DNA of 64,000 nt from contig CAJUOY010000002.1 in the NCBI GenBank assembly GCA_910588645.1, positions 42,294-106,293 on the forward strand. The letters run 5' to 3'. Positions 16,354-25,221 of the stretch are shown here, piece after piece. This stretch comes from an uncultured Christensenellaceae bacterium (GTDB lineage Bacteria > Bacillota > Clostridia > Christensenellales > Borkfalkiaceae). The notes beneath the pieces are model-generated. The model was not told the origin of the DNA. It saw only the letters and a list, made by a program, of their open reading frames with translations, and ran no database searches. Numbering within the stretch: position 1 is the first letter of the stretch; every line of letters starts with the position of its first letter. A program made the position numbers and the translations under genes.

Positions 16354-17580
16354 ATGGAACAGAGCAGATTAAAAAAATACGCCGCCTTAATTGTAAAGTG
16401 CGGGTTAAACGTACAAAAGGGACAGGAGGTAATAATCCGTTGCGATCTCGATCAGCCCGATTTCGTGGCGATGTGCGTTGAAGAGTGTTACAAGTGCGGA
16501 GCGGAAAGGGTAAAGGTCGACTGGTCGTATATGCCAATAACCAAGCTCGGTTATAATTACAGGTCGCTTGAAACGCTTTCGGAATTTACCGCAGTAGAGA
16601 AAGCGGAGTGGGAGAGAAAGGTTGAAAAACTTACCTGTCTTCTTTGGTTGGACAGCGACGATCCCGACGGACTGGACGGAACGGACAGCGAAAAGATTTC
16701 AAAGGCCAATCAGGCGAGATATCCCTTTATTAAGCCCTACCGCGACGCTCTCGAAAACAGATATCAGTGGTGCATAGCCGCCGTTCCCGGAAAGGCGTGG
16801 GCGACAAAGATCTATCCCGATCTCGATCCCCAAGCGGCCGTGGAAAAACTTTGGGAGGATATTTTATTGTGTTCCCGCGTGGACGAAGATCCTATTAAAG
16901 CTTGGAAAAAGCACAATGAAAATCTTGCAAAGCGCTGCAAATTTTTGAACGATTGCAGATTTGCGAAATTGGAATACAAGAGTAAAAACGGAACCGATTT
17001 CACCGTCGGTCTCAACGACGCGGGCATTTTCTTGGGAGGCGGCGAATACGCTCTGGGAAGCAACATTTATTACAATCCCAATATCCCCAGCGAAGAGGTA
17101 TTTACTACTCCCGTGCGCGGAATTGCGGAAGGAAAGGTCGTTGCGACAAAGCCTCTATCTTATCAGGGTAAGTTGATTGAAAACTTTTGGATTAGGTTTG
17201 AAAATGGTAAGGCCGTAGAAGTTTATGCGGAGCGCAATCAGGATTTACTGGAAAAAATGATATCAATGGACGAAGGCGCGGCATACCTTGGAGAGGTTGC
17301 GCTTATAGCTCACGATTCGCCTATAAACAATACGGGGATACTCTTTTACAATACCCTTTTCGACGAGAATGCCAGCTGCCATTTGGCATTGGGCAGAGGT
17401 TTCAACAATTGTTTGGAAGGTTATGAAAAATACACAGTCGAAGAGTGTGAGAAGATGGGCGTAAACAGCTCTATGATACACGTTGACTTTATGATAGGCA
17501 GCGCGGATATGTCCATTGTGGGCGTAACAAAGGACGGCAAGCGCGTTACCGTATTTGAGGACGGCAACTGGGCGATTTAA
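16354..17580 (+). CDS. M29-family metallo-aminopeptidase (AmpS/PepS type)
   Basis: 408 residues, the standard length for thermophilic-type leucyl aminopeptidases of family M29. These cytosolic metal-dependent enzymes remove N-terminal residues from peptides. The N-terminal domain begins LKKYAALIVKCGLNVQKGQEV, typical of the family. The C-terminal catalytic domain shows the conserved metal-site stretches IRFENGKAVEVYAERNQ, LGEVALIAHDSPI, HLALGRGF and SSMIHVDFMIGS, which supply the His, Glu and Asp ligands. A single-gene transcript with its own promoter and terminator. A role in using peptides imported by the opp system is plausible but not shown by linkage. Confidence 0.93.
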   Translation: MEQSRLKKYAALIVKCGLNVQKGQEVIIRCDLDQPDFVAMCVEECYKCGAERVKVDWSYMPITKLGYNYRSLETLSEFTAVEKAEWERKVEKLTCLLWLDSDDPDGLDGTDSEKISKANQARYPFIKPYRDALENRYQWCIAAVPGKAWATKIYPDLDPQAAVEKLWEDILLCSRVDEDPIKAWKKHNENLAKRCKFLNDCRFAKLEYKSKNGTDFTVGLNDAGIFLGGGEYALGSNIYYNPNIPSEEVFTTPVRGIAEGKVVATKPLSYQGKLIENFWIRFENGKAVEVYAERNQDLLEKMISMDEGAAYLGEVALIAHDSPINNTGILFYNTLFDENASCHLALGRGFNNCLEGYEKYTVEECEKMGVNSSMIHVDFMIGSADMSIVGVTKDGKRVTVFEDGNWAI

Positions 17581-17597
17581 TTTTAGATTATATAAAG

Positions 17598-17630
17598 AAA
17601 AACCGCGGGAATGAAACCCGCGGTTTTTTT
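17598..17630. terminator. Bidirectional terminator between aminopeptidase and ychF
   Basis: Stem AACCGCGGG/CCCGCGGTT with a 7-base loop, flanked by A- and T-runs on both sides so it can serve the two convergent genes. Confidence 0.88.
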
Positions 17631-18729
17631 AAACGTTGAAACGGAACAGTACTACGTCGCCGTCCTTTATTACGTAATCCTTGCCTTCCGAGCGAACCTT
17701 GCCTTTTTCCCTTGCGCCGTTGTATCCGCCGCATTCGAGCAACGTTTGCCATTCAGTAACCTCAGCGCGTATAAAACCGCGTTCGAAGTCGGTATGAATT
17801 TTTCCCGCTGCCTGAGGAGCTTTCGTTCCCTTTACTATAGTCCAGGCGCGCGTTTCCTTTTCGCCTGCGGTCAGGTACGAAATCAGCCCTAGAAGGGAGT
17901 AGCTCTTCTTTATAAGCCTGTTAAGTCCGCTCTCTTCGAGTCCGAGTTCCTCTAAAAATATCGCGCTCTCTTCGGGATCCATTAAAGAAAGTTCTTCCTC
18001 GGTTTTTGCGCAGATAACCAAAACTTCGCTGCCTTCGGCAGCTGCATACTGTTTTACTCGCACTACAAGCGGTATGTCATCGTCGTGCTTGCCCATATCG
18101 AATTCAGATATATTGGCGGCGTAAATAACGGGTTTTGCCGTCAGAAGGAACAAGTTTTCGAGCAATGGCTTTTCCTCGTCGGAACACTCGAAAAGTCTTG
18201 CTGGTTTTTCATCGGATAAAAACTTTTCCAACCTTTCCAAAAAAGCGTATTCTGCCGCGGCTTCCTTATTAGCGCCGCCCCGCGCAACGTTTCTTATTCT
18301 GTCCTGCCGTTTGTTTACGGCCTCGACGTCCGATAAGATAAGTTCGAGGGTAATAGTCTGAATATCGGCAACGGGATCAATTTTATTGCTCACGTGAGTG
18401 ATGTTTTCATCCTCGAAACAGCGCACAACGTGTACTATCGCATCGCATTCTCTCACGTGGGAAAGAAACTTATTTCCCAATCCTTCGCCCTTGGACGCAC
18501 CCTTGACAAGTCCCGCAATATCAACGAACTCCACGATAGCAGGGGTGATCTTTTTGCTTGAATACAAATTTGCAAGCTTATCCAGTCTTTCGTCGGGAAC
18601 GGCGACAACGCCCACGTTTGGTTCGATTGTGCAAAAAGGGTAATTGGCCGCTTCCGCGCCGGCGTGGGTAATTGCGTTGAATAATGTTGATTTGCCTACG
18701 TTAGGCAGACCTACGACGCCTAATTTCAT
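17629..18729 (-). CDS. ychF: Redox-responsive ATPase YchF (Obg-related)
   Basis: 366 residues, a universally conserved P-loop protein of the Obg family that binds ATP rather than GTP and associates with ribosomes. G1 is LPNVGKSTLFN, the switch region is YPFCTIEPNVGVV, and G3 is DIAGLVKGASKGEGLGNKFL. G4 lacks NKxD and reads YAANISE, as is normal for YchF. The C-terminal TGS-type domain contains the family-specific ETRAWTIVKGTKAPQAAG and FIRAEVTEW segments. Divergent from argS. Confidence 0.97.
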   Translation of the reverse strand: MKLGVVGLPNVGKSTLFNAITHAGAEAANYPFCTIEPNVGVVAVPDERLDKLANLYSSKKITPAIVEFVDIAGLVKGASKGEGLGNKFLSHVRECDAIVHVVRCFEDENITHVSNKIDPVADIQTITLELILSDVEAVNKRQDRIRNVARGGANKEAAAEYAFLERLEKFLSDEKPARLFECSDEEKPLLENLFLLTAKPVIYAANISEFDMGKHDDDIPLVVRVKQYAAAEGSEVLVICAKTEEELSLMDPEESAIFLEELGLEESGLNRLIKKSYSLLGLISYLTAGEKETRAWTIVKGTKAPQAAGKIHTDFERGFIRAEVTEWQTLLECGGYNGAREKGKVRSEGKDYVIKDGDVVLFRFNV

Positions 18730-18834
18730 AAATGCTTCCTTCGGGTAAATCGCAAATAGCGTTTACGCTCAAAAATATTTCAAACACAATTATAATATAA
18801 GCGTTAAAAAAATCAAAACGAATAGGCGGTAAAG

Positions 18835-18863
18835 TTGCCAAAATTTTACGGTTATGATAAAAT
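18835..18863 (+). promoter_or_regulatory. Promoter of argS
   Basis: TTGCCA (18835-18840), 17-base spacer, TAAAAT (18858-18863). This places an upstream in-frame ATG (18854) inside the promoter and rules it out as the start. Confidence 0.65.
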
Positions 18864-18886
18864 TATCTCAAACGAGGAAACAATCA

Positions 18887-20554
18887 ATGGACTATCGCGT
18901 ATATATTGCAAACAAACTTAGTTCGGAACATGTAACGTCAGGCGATATTGCTCTCCCGCCCAATACGGAAATGGGAGACTATGCTCTGCCCTGTTTCAAA
19001 CTTGCCAAAATTTTACGTAAAAGCCCCGTGCAGATCGCGGAGGATTTTAAAAATTCCTTTGAAACCGACGACGTAATAAGCGAAGTTTCGGCAGTAAACG
19101 GGTATCTCAATTTTAAAATAAATAAGTCGGGCTTTACCCAATCGGTTTTAAAGACCGTTTTAAAAGAGGTCGATAGATACGGCTCCGCGGACGACGGAGC
19201 CGGCAAGACGGTGCTTATCGATTATTCGTCGGTGAACATTGCCAAGCCCTTTCACATAGGGCATCTTTCCACTACTGTAATAGGTAGCGCGCTGTATAAA
19301 ATTTTTAAATTTTTGGGGTATAACGTAGTCGGCATAAATCATCTCGGAGATTACGGAACGCAGTTCGGTAAGCTTATAAGTGCGTATAAGCGCTGGGGCA
19401 ACAGAGAAGAGGTGGAAAAAGGCGGTATTCACGCCGTAAACGAGCTCTACGTGCGTTTCAACGAAGAGGCGGACGACGATATGCAGGCGGAAGCCAGGGA
19501 GTATTTCTGTCATATAGAAAACGGTGAAAAGGAAGCGTGCGAACTGTTCGAATGGTTTAAATCCTTGACTTTGGCCTATGTAAATAAAATTTACGACAGA
19601 TTGAACGTACACTTTGACAGCTATGCGGGCGAGCGCTTTTATACCGATAAAATGCAGCCTGTAATCGACGAACTCAAAGAAAAAAATCTTTTGAAACAGA
19701 GCGAGGGCGCGCAGATTGTTGATCTTGAAGATTACGGAATGCCCCCCTGTTTGATTTTGAGATCGGACGGCGCGTCACTTTACGCAACGCGCGATCTTGC
19801 CGCGGCGATGTACCGTAAAAACACATACGACTTTTATAAATGTCTTTATGTCGTTGCGTACCAGCAAAATCTGCATTTCAAGCAGTTTTTTAAGGTTTTG
19901 GAACTTATGGGCAAGCCTTGGGCGAAAGACCTTGTTCACGTAGCTTACGGTATGGTCTCTCTTGAAGACGGCGCGATGTCTACAAGAAAGGGCAAAGTGG
20001 TGTGGCTTGAAGACGTTATTAAAAGGTGCGTCGAAAAAGCTTATACAATAATTTCCGAAAAGAACGCGGAGCTTGAAAATAAAGAACAAATTGCGGAGAC
20101 GGTCGGTATCGGGGCGGTCATTTTCGGGGCTTTGTACAATAATAAGATTAAGGATATAACCTTTTCGTACGATAAAGTGCTAAGTTTCGAGGGGGAGACA
20201 AGCGTTTACGTCCAGTATACCTGCGCCCGTGCAAATTCCGTGCTTTCAAAGAGCGGCGACAACTACGTTTTACCTGAAAACTTTATTCCCGACGCTACGG
20301 AATACGAAGTTGTAAAAGCAATCGCGTCTTTCGGGCAGACCGTACGCGACGCAGCCGAGAAGTACGAACCTTCATTGATAGCCCGTTATGCGGTCGACCT
20401 TGCTCAGAAATTCAATAAATTTTATATCGAATGTAAGATACTGACCGCCGAGGGAGCGGCGCGCGATTTCAGACTGTGCCTTACCAAGGCCGCACATATT
20501 GCGCTTAAAAATTCGCTTTCATTACTGGGAATAGGTGTTCCCGAAAAAATGTAA
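18887..20554 (+). CDS. argS: Arginyl-tRNA synthetase
   Basis: 555 residues from the ATG at 18887 (ACGAGG ribosome site 8-9 bases upstream). Charges tRNA-Arg with arginine. Class I signature HIGHLSTTVIG follows SVNIAKPF. The KMSKS-like loop is MSTRKGKVVWLED. The N-terminal additional domain and C-terminal DALR anticodon-binding domain (YVQYTCARANSVL, to LSLLGIGVPEKM) are present. The HAD phosphatase gene starts 1 base after the stop, so the two are co-transcribed. Confidence 0.97.
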   Translation: MDYRVYIANKLSSEHVTSGDIALPPNTEMGDYALPCFKLAKILRKSPVQIAEDFKNSFETDDVISEVSAVNGYLNFKINKSGFTQSVLKTVLKEVDRYGSADDGAGKTVLIDYSSVNIAKPFHIGHLSTTVIGSALYKIFKFLGYNVVGINHLGDYGTQFGKLISAYKRWGNREEVEKGGIHAVNELYVRFNEEADDDMQAEAREYFCHIENGEKEACELFEWFKSLTLAYVNKIYDRLNVHFDSYAGERFYTDKMQPVIDELKEKNLLKQSEGAQIVDLEDYGMPPCLILRSDGASLYATRDLAAAMYRKNTYDFYKCLYVVAYQQNLHFKQFFKVLELMGKPWAKDLVHVAYGMVSLEDGAMSTRKGKVVWLEDVIKRCVEKAYTIISEKNAELENKEQIAETVGIGAVIFGALYNNKIKDITFSYDKVLSFEGETSVYVQYTCARANSVLSKSGDNYVLPENFIPDATEYEVVKAIASFGQTVRDAAEKYEPSLIARYAVDLAQKFNKFYIECKILTAEGAARDFRLCLTKAAHIALKNSLSLLGIGVPEKM

Positions 20555-20555
20555 T

Positions 20556-21215
20556 ATGATAAAACATATAATTTTTGATCTTGACGGAACGCTGCTTGAC
20601 ACTTCGCGCGACATCCTATGTGTATTGAACGCAAGTTTAAAAAAGTTTTCCGTTCCGGAGATCACTTTGTCGCAATCGATACAATTTCTCGGCGACGGCG
20701 CGCGTGCGCTTGTAAGGCGAGCCGTTGGTGAGAAGTACGCGCATTTGGCGGATAGAATTTACGAAGACTATTATTATAATTTTGTAAATTGTGAGAATGA
20801 AATGACCGCTTTGTACGACGGCGAAGAGACGGCACTTTCGGCCCTTGCTTCCGTCGGAATTGAGATGAGCGTCATAACGAACAAGCCGCAAGCCGCGGCG
20901 GAAAAGGTGATTGAAAAACACCTGAATAAATTTAATTTCAAGCATATTATAGGCAATTCCGAAAAATTTCCTTTAAAGCCCGATCCTACTTCCGCGCTTT
21001 GGATAATCGGGCGGTTGGGATTAAAAAAGGAGGAGGTTCTCTTTGTCGGCGACGGGGATGCGGACGTAAGAACGGCCGCAAACGCGGGCATAAAGTGTGC
21101 GTCTGTGCTTTGGGGGTTCAGGACCGGGGAGGAACTTATTTCTGCGGGTGCGACGACTTTTGCACGTACGTACGACGAATTGGTAAAAATAGCATTGTTT
21201 GACACAATTTCATAA
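20556..21215 (+). CDS. HAD-family phosphatase (phosphoglycolate phosphatase-like)
   Basis: 219 residues from the ATG at 20556, one base after the argS stop. HAD motif I is FDLDGTLLDT (nucleophile Asp), motif II the SVITNKP segment, motif III Lys in EKFPLKPDPTS, and motif IV VLFVGDGDADVRTAANAG. The cap between motifs I and II is alpha-helical, as in Gph/PpaX. The likely substrate is a small phosphorylated metabolite such as 2-phosphoglycolate; sequence does not fix it. No terminator is obvious after it. Confidence 0.9.
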   Translation: MIKHIIFDLDGTLLDTSRDILCVLNASLKKFSVPEITLSQSIQFLGDGARALVRRAVGEKYAHLADRIYEDYYYNFVNCENEMTALYDGEETALSALASVGIEMSVITNKPQAAAEKVIEKHLNKFNFKHIIGNSEKFPLKPDPTSALWIIGRLGLKKEEVLFVGDGDADVRTAANAGIKCASVLWGFRTGEELISAGATTFARTYDELVKIALFDTIS

Positions 21216-21234
21216 ATTTTTCACTTCAAAAGTC

Positions 21235-21263
21235 TTGTAATTCAACTTAAAATATGCTATATT
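21235..21263 (+). promoter_or_regulatory. Promoter of the rubrerythrin gene
   Basis: TTGTAA, 17-base spacer, TATATT (21258-21263). Confidence 0.55.
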
Positions 21264-21286
21264 TATATTACTTAAAATATTTAAGT
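21245..21286. promoter_or_regulatory. Candidate operator region in front of the rubrerythrin gene
   Basis: An 11-base direct repeat ACTTAAAATAT occurs at 21245 and 21270. The second copy is half of a palindrome ACTTAAA-ATA-TTTAAGT (21270-21286) located at the expected RNA start. Arrangement and AT-rich symmetry resemble peroxide or oxygen regulator sites, but it does not match the PerR box exactly. Confidence 0.45.
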
Positions 21287-21303
21287 TAAGGAGATTTTAA
21301 TTT

Positions 21304-21831
21304 ATGAAAAAATGTGCAGTTTGCGGCGAAATTGTTGAAGACGGCGTAGAAGTATGCCCCGTATGCAAGGCGAAAAAATTCGTGCCCGTGACAAGTGAAA
21401 ACAAGTTCGCTACAGAACACGTAATAGGCGACGGAAAGGTCGATAACGAAGAAATTATGGAGGGATTGCGCGCTCACTTTGCGGGCGAATGCACCGAGGT
21501 AGGTATGTATCTCGCTATGTCGAGAGTTGCCGACCGCGAAGGCTATCCCGAAATTGCGGAAGCTTACAAGCGCTATGCTTATGAAGAAGCTGAGCATGCA
21601 GCTAAATTTGCGGAACTTCTCGGCGAAGTTGTAACCCCCTCGACGCAGAAAAACCTCGAGCTTCGTGCGGCTGCGGAAACGGGCGCTTGCGAAGGTAAGT
21701 TTGCAATAGCTAAGCTTGCAAAACAGTGCGGATACGACGCTATTCACGACACAGTCCATGAAATGGCTAAGGACGAAGCAAGACACGGCGCAGGTTTTGC
21801 AGGTCTTTTGAAGAGATATTTCGGCAAATAA
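21304..21831 (+). CDS. rbr: Rubrerythrin with N-terminal rubredoxin-like domain
   Basis: 175 residues. The N-terminal ~35 residues hold a rubredoxin-like iron site with two Cys pairs (MKKCAVCGEI and CPVCKAKKF). A ferritin-like four-helix domain follows, with di-iron ligands in AGECTEVGMYLAMSR, YEEAEHAAKF and AKDEARHGAGF. Rubredoxin domain first is the 'reverse' order typical of clostridial NADH-peroxidase-type rubrerythrins. These reduce hydrogen peroxide in the cytosol of anaerobes. GGAGA precedes the ATG. The upstream palindrome suggests oxidative-stress control. Confidence 0.93.
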   Translation: MKKCAVCGEIVEDGVEVCPVCKAKKFVPVTSENKFATEHVIGDGKVDNEEIMEGLRAHFAGECTEVGMYLAMSRVADREGYPEIAEAYKRYAYEEAEHAAKFAELLGEVVTPSTQKNLELRAAAETGACEGKFAIAKLAKQCGYDAIHDTVHEMAKDEARHGAGFAGLLKRYFGK

Positions 21832-21866
21832 TTAAATAAGATAAAAATTAATAGACGTATTAGGAC

Positions 21867-21895
21867 GCGGACGAAACTTTTCGTCCGCATCTTTC
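21867..21895 (+). terminator. Terminator-like hairpin after rubrerythrin
   Basis: 9-bp stem GCGGACGAA/TTCGTCCGC with a 4-base loop; the following T-tract is short (ATCTTTCAT). Confidence 0.6.
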
Positions 21896-21928
21896 ATATT
21901 ATAAAATATAGGGCAAGGGGGAAAACCT

Positions 21929-22321
21929 TTGCTCGTACTTTACGAAAAAGGATATGATATACGTATGTGTAATTTTTGTAATATTTGCAGTTGCGGTTTG
22001 TTGAATTTGTTTAATTGCCGGCCCTCGTGCGGTTGCGGCAACGACGGGAGAAACAGCTGTGGATGTAATTCGTGTAACTGTTGCCGCCGCAATACCTGTA
22101 ACGGTTGCGGTTTTTACAGAAACGGTTGCGGTTCGTGTAACGGTAACAGGACTGTAACAGGTTGCGCTAATTACGACGGCGAAGCATATTGGGACAATTA
22201 TTATGCGGCTCAGTACGGTTTGACGAGGAATTTCGATAATTGCAATTCCTGTGGCCGCAGTTCCTGCGGTTGCCGTTGTAACTGTCATCATTGCTGTCAC
22301 AGATGCAATAACTGCTTCTGA
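21929..22321 (+). CDS. Cysteine-rich small protein (27 Cys), function unknown
   Basis: 130 residues from a TTG with AAGGGGG 7 bases before it; an ATG at 21965 (MCNFCN...) is the alternative start. Nearly all of the 27 Cys occur as C-x-C, C-C or C-x2-C (CGCNSCNCC, CGCRCNCHHCC), spaced by Asn, Gly, Ser and Arg. Between two Cys-rich halves lies a Tyr-rich stretch (YDGEAYWDNYYAAQYG). There is no signal peptide. The composition resembles metal-binding or disulfide-cross-linked coat/exosporium proteins. The collagen-like protein at 61.3 kb begins with a similar Cys cluster (CDRDCNCGCNCG). It has its own terminator. Function not known. Confidence 0.6.
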   Translation: MLVLYEKGYDIRMCNFCNICSCGLLNLFNCRPSCGCGNDGRNSCGCNSCNCCRRNTCNGCGFYRNGCGSCNGNRTVTGCANYDGEAYWDNYYAAQYGLTRNFDNCNSCGRSSCGCRCNCHHCCHRCNNCF

Positions 22322-22332
22322 CAAAAAAATTT

Positions 22333-22362
22333 AGGGTATTCCTGAGGGGATACCCTTTTTTT
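22333..22362 (+). terminator. Terminator of the Cys-rich gene
   Basis: 10-bp stem AGGGTATTCC/GGGATACCCT with a 4-base loop (one T-G pair), followed by TTTTTTT. Confidence 0.85.
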
Positions 22363-22399
22363 ATGTATACGCTTTCGAAATAATGCGAAAAATACTTTT

Positions 22400-23176
22400 A
22401 TGCGGAAAATTCTCGGCGTAATAAGATATTATTCGGATAGGCGTTTTTCCACGTTGGCCGGCACGTTGGTATACTTTTTATTGATGAGTATAGCGCCGTT
22501 TATACTTTGGCTGACGTTGGTTTTCGGAAACGTGGAAGTCGATAAAATACTGTCTCACAAAATTATCGAAAATGTGAGTCCGTTTTTGCGTTATCTGAAA
22601 AATTCGGCCGAGAGCGCGGCCAGCGGCCCGGGGATAGTTCTGCTTGTAACTTCGCTATATTCTTCGACTAATTTTTTCTATCACTTGAAGCGAAGCGGAG
22701 AAATAGTGTACGACGCTCAGCGGTTAAAAGGAGGCGTCAAATTGAGACTGTTTTCCCTAGGGTGCATCGCGGCGGCGATTATATTGGTTGCGTTTATAGC
22801 TGCGGTTTCGGTTGTAGGAACAAAGCTGTTGGATTCTTATCTGCCGTATTATATTTCTGATTTGATTTCCTCGATTTTTTTAACCGCGTTGGCTTTTTTT
22901 GTCGCAATACTATTGAACCTTATAGCTTGTCCATATAAAATAAAGATAAGTGAAGCGCTGTGCGGCAGCCTTCTCACAACAGCGCTATGGCTTACCTGTC
23001 TTATCGGCTTCGGAATTTATACGCAGTTTGCCGATCCTGAAAAGCTCTATGGAAAAATAGCGTCGCTCATATTATTTTTGTTGTGGTGTTACATTATGAT
23101 GAGCTGTTTCGTAATAGGTATGATAAACAACGGCAAACACATAGTAAGACCTAAAAAAATAGCGCCATTAAAATAA
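22400..23176 (+). CDS. YihY/BrkB-family inner-membrane protein
   Basis: 258 residues with about six membrane segments. The N-terminal pattern (RFSTLAGTLVYFLLMSIAPFILWL) is that of the YihY/virulence-factor-BrkB family, once wrongly called ribonuclease BN. The middle GPGIVLLVTSLYSSTNFFYHLKRS is also family-like. Its molecular function is not established in general. It is somewhat shorter than the ~290-residue norm, losing mainly the C-terminal tail. The ATG at 22400 lacks a clear ribosome site. It converges on degV. Confidence 0.8.
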   Translation: MRKILGVIRYYSDRRFSTLAGTLVYFLLMSIAPFILWLTLVFGNVEVDKILSHKIIENVSPFLRYLKNSAESAASGPGIVLLVTSLYSSTNFFYHLKRSGEIVYDAQRLKGGVKLRLFSLGCIAAAIILVAFIAAVSVVGTKLLDSYLPYYISDLISSIFLTALAFFVAILLNLIACPYKIKISEALCGSLLTTALWLTCLIGFGIYTQFADPEKLYGKIASLILFLLWCYIMMSCFVIGMINNGKHIVRPKKIAPLK

Positions 23177-23177
23177 A

Positions 23178-23200
23178 ACCCTTCCGAAAATCGGAAGGGT
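23178..23200. terminator. Bidirectional hairpin between yihY-like gene and degV-like gene
   Basis: 10-bp perfect stem ACCCTTCCGA/TCGGAAGGGT with a 3-base loop. Short T-tracts are present on either side (TTTTATTTT on the minus strand). Confidence 0.75.
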
Positions 23201-23207
23201 AATTTAA

Positions 23208-24080
23208 TTAATATCTTACGGCGCAGCCAATCGCAATGGCTCCGGGGCCTATATGACAGGAAACGCTGAGGGAGAGGGGATCAACGTAAGTTATTTCCAC
23301 ATTAGGGAAAGCCGCTTTTACTTCCTCCTTAAAAGCTTCGATTTCTTCCGTGCTTTGCGTATGCGCGAAAGCAAGAGTCATTTTACCTGCGGCTACCAAG
23401 TCTTTAAACCTCGTCTCGAAGTCGTGCTTTATAGCGTTTATCATAGTGGTCTTTGCGTCGGAAATTTTTCTTACCTTAGCAAACTGGTCAAGTTTTTCAC
23501 CCTGAATTTGTAAAACGGGCTTAATTTTAAGGAGAGTTCCTATCGCAGCAACGGCGGGAGTAAGCCTGCCGCCCTTTTTGAGATATTTAAGCGTGCCTAC
23601 CATAATATATATGCTCGATTGCTTTTTCGTCTCATTCAGGTATTTGCAAATTTCTTCCGCGGTCTTGCCGTCCTTTACCATGTTAAGCGCATCCATTACG
23701 CTTTGACGCTGGGTAATGGAAATTCTCTGATTATCGATTACGAAAACTTTGCCCTTGAACTGTTCTTCAGTCTCTGCGTAATGGGTAAGAGTATGGCATG
23801 TCTCGGAAAGTCCGCTGGACATAGGAATATAGATTACCGCGTCGTTGGTTTTCAGCGCTTCCGCCCATATTTCCCCTACGTCGAGAGGATTAGGTTGCGA
23901 AGTGGAAACGTTCGCGTCGCCCTTTAATTTTTCGTAAAATTCTTCTTGGCTCAAAGTAAGGTCTTCATAATACTGTTCGCCGTCGATGAGAACGGGCATA
24001 GGCACTACGGAAATACCTAACTCTTTTGCAAGAGATTGGGTTATTCCGCTGTTGCTGTCGGTAATTATAGCAATTTTCAT
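23208..24080 (-). CDS. DegV-family fatty-acid-binding protein (FakB-like)
   Basis: 290 residues. DegV proteins bind a fatty acid and present it to the fatty-acid kinase FakA. Motifs: N-terminal IAIITDSNSGI, then VSTSQPNP with the conserved Thr-Ser pair, MSSGLSET, VIDNQRIS in place of the usual VIDS, and the C-terminal GPGAIAIGC. The spacing of these blocks matches the family. GGAGA lies before the ATG. No fakA is in the window. Confidence 0.93.
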   Translation of the reverse strand: MKIAIITDSNSGITQSLAKELGISVVPMPVLIDGEQYYEDLTLSQEEFYEKLKGDANVSTSQPNPLDVGEIWAEALKTNDAVIYIPMSSGLSETCHTLTHYAETEEQFKGKVFVIDNQRISITQRQSVMDALNMVKDGKTAEEICKYLNETKKQSSIYIMVGTLKYLKKGGRLTPAVAAIGTLLKIKPVLQIQGEKLDQFAKVRKISDAKTTMINAIKHDFETRFKDLVAAGKMTLAFAHTQSTEEIEAFKEEVKAAFPNVEITYVDPLSLSVSCHIGPGAIAIGCAVRY

Positions 24081-24108
24081 ATTTTTCTCCGTAAATTCAG
24101 TTTATTGG

Positions 24109-24138
24109 ATTATACTGTATTTTGGGTTGATTAGTCAA
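24109..24138 (-). promoter_or_regulatory. Promoter of the degV-like gene
   Basis: On the minus strand: TTGACT (24133-24138), 18-base spacer, TATAAT (24109-24114). Confidence 0.65.
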
Positions 24139-24318
24139 CAAAAATAATGCTTATAATTATTATAAAAATTTTCCGTTTTTAATTTTTTCAACTCGCAATA
24201 TTTGAAAAATCACATAATTAACGCTTAAATTATAGCGATTTAACAAAACCATAACAATTCTTTTATAAAACTATTAAGTTCCCTATATATAATGTTGTTT
24301 AAAGGGAGATATGTAAAA

Positions 24319-25221
24319 TTGTTTAAACGCCCGCACGGACTGTTTCTTATATTTATATATACGCTCACGGTTATTGCCGTCGGCGGTACCGTCGCGGTAC
24401 TCATATGCGAACCGATAACGCCGATATGCGAATTTTTATCGTATCTCTTGTACGGCGTTACGGCCGCACTTTTGACCTATTCCGTTTATACTGTAATTTT
24501 ATATGCTCCCGAAGTAAAGAGCAAGTTTATAACTAATCTCAAAAAGCGGCCGTTTGCGGCCTCGTTCATAGAACATTACGGTTACAAGACAAGCGTAATG
24601 GCCGTGTTGTCGCTAATTATGACTGCGGCATTTGCGGTAACAAACAGCGTCAACGCCGTAATATATTCTTCCGGTTGGTACGGCACGTTGGCCGGGTATT
24701 ATTTTGTTTTAGTAATTTCCCGAGGCGGCATTCTTACCGCAGATACTGTCTGTAAAAGGAAATACTCTCAAAATCCGGAGGCATATGAAAGAGCTAAATG
24801 GCATATATATCTCGGTTGCGGGATATTTCTTGTCTTGCTCGAATTTGCGACGGCTTTTACAATTTATCAGATGATTCGATCGGGCAGACCTTCGCAAGGC
24901 GGAAAGGTCATGGCAATAATTACCGCGGCGTACACTTTTATCAAGGTATCATTTGCAATATATAATCTTATCAAGGAAAGGAAGTTTGAAAACCCCGTCA
25001 CGCAATCTTTGAGGAATATCGGCTTTGCGGACGGTTGTACTTCCGTAGTTTCCTTGACCGTGCTTATGCTTGCGATATTCGGGGAAAAAGCGGATCTTCC
25101 GTACGTTAAAATGGCGGTCGGTTTCACTGCCTGCGCCGCGATAATCGCGCTATCGGTCATAATGATAGCTCGCGCGGCGGTCAATTTGCGAAATACAAAG
25201 GAGGGAAACAGAAATGAATGA
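24319..25221 (+). CDS. Polytopic membrane protein, family not recognised
   Basis: About 300 residues with seven or eight hydrophobic segments (for example LIFIYTLTVIAVGGTVAVLI and MAVLSLIMTAAFAVTNSVNAV) and short basic loops. The TTG at 24319 follows AAAGGGAG by ~10 bases. An ATG at 24292 overlaps a TATAAT element and has no ribosome site, so it is less likely but would add nine residues. The gene overlaps the next by 8 bases and leads a run of four envelope genes ending in a DUF2238-like protein. No function can be assigned. Confidence 0.7.
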   Translation: MFKRPHGLFLIFIYTLTVIAVGGTVAVLICEPITPICEFLSYLLYGVTAALLTYSVYTVILYAPEVKSKFITNLKKRPFAASFIEHYGYKTSVMAVLSLIMTAAFAVTNSVNAVIYSSGWYGTLAGYYFVLVISRGGILTADTVCKRKYSQNPEAYERAKWHIYLGCGIFLVLLEFATAFTIYQMIRSGRPSQGGKVMAIITAAYTFIKVSFAIYNLIKERKFENPVTQSLRNIGFADGCTSVVSLTVLMLAIFGEKADLPYVKMAVGFTACAAIIALSVIMIARAAVNLRNTKEGNRNE

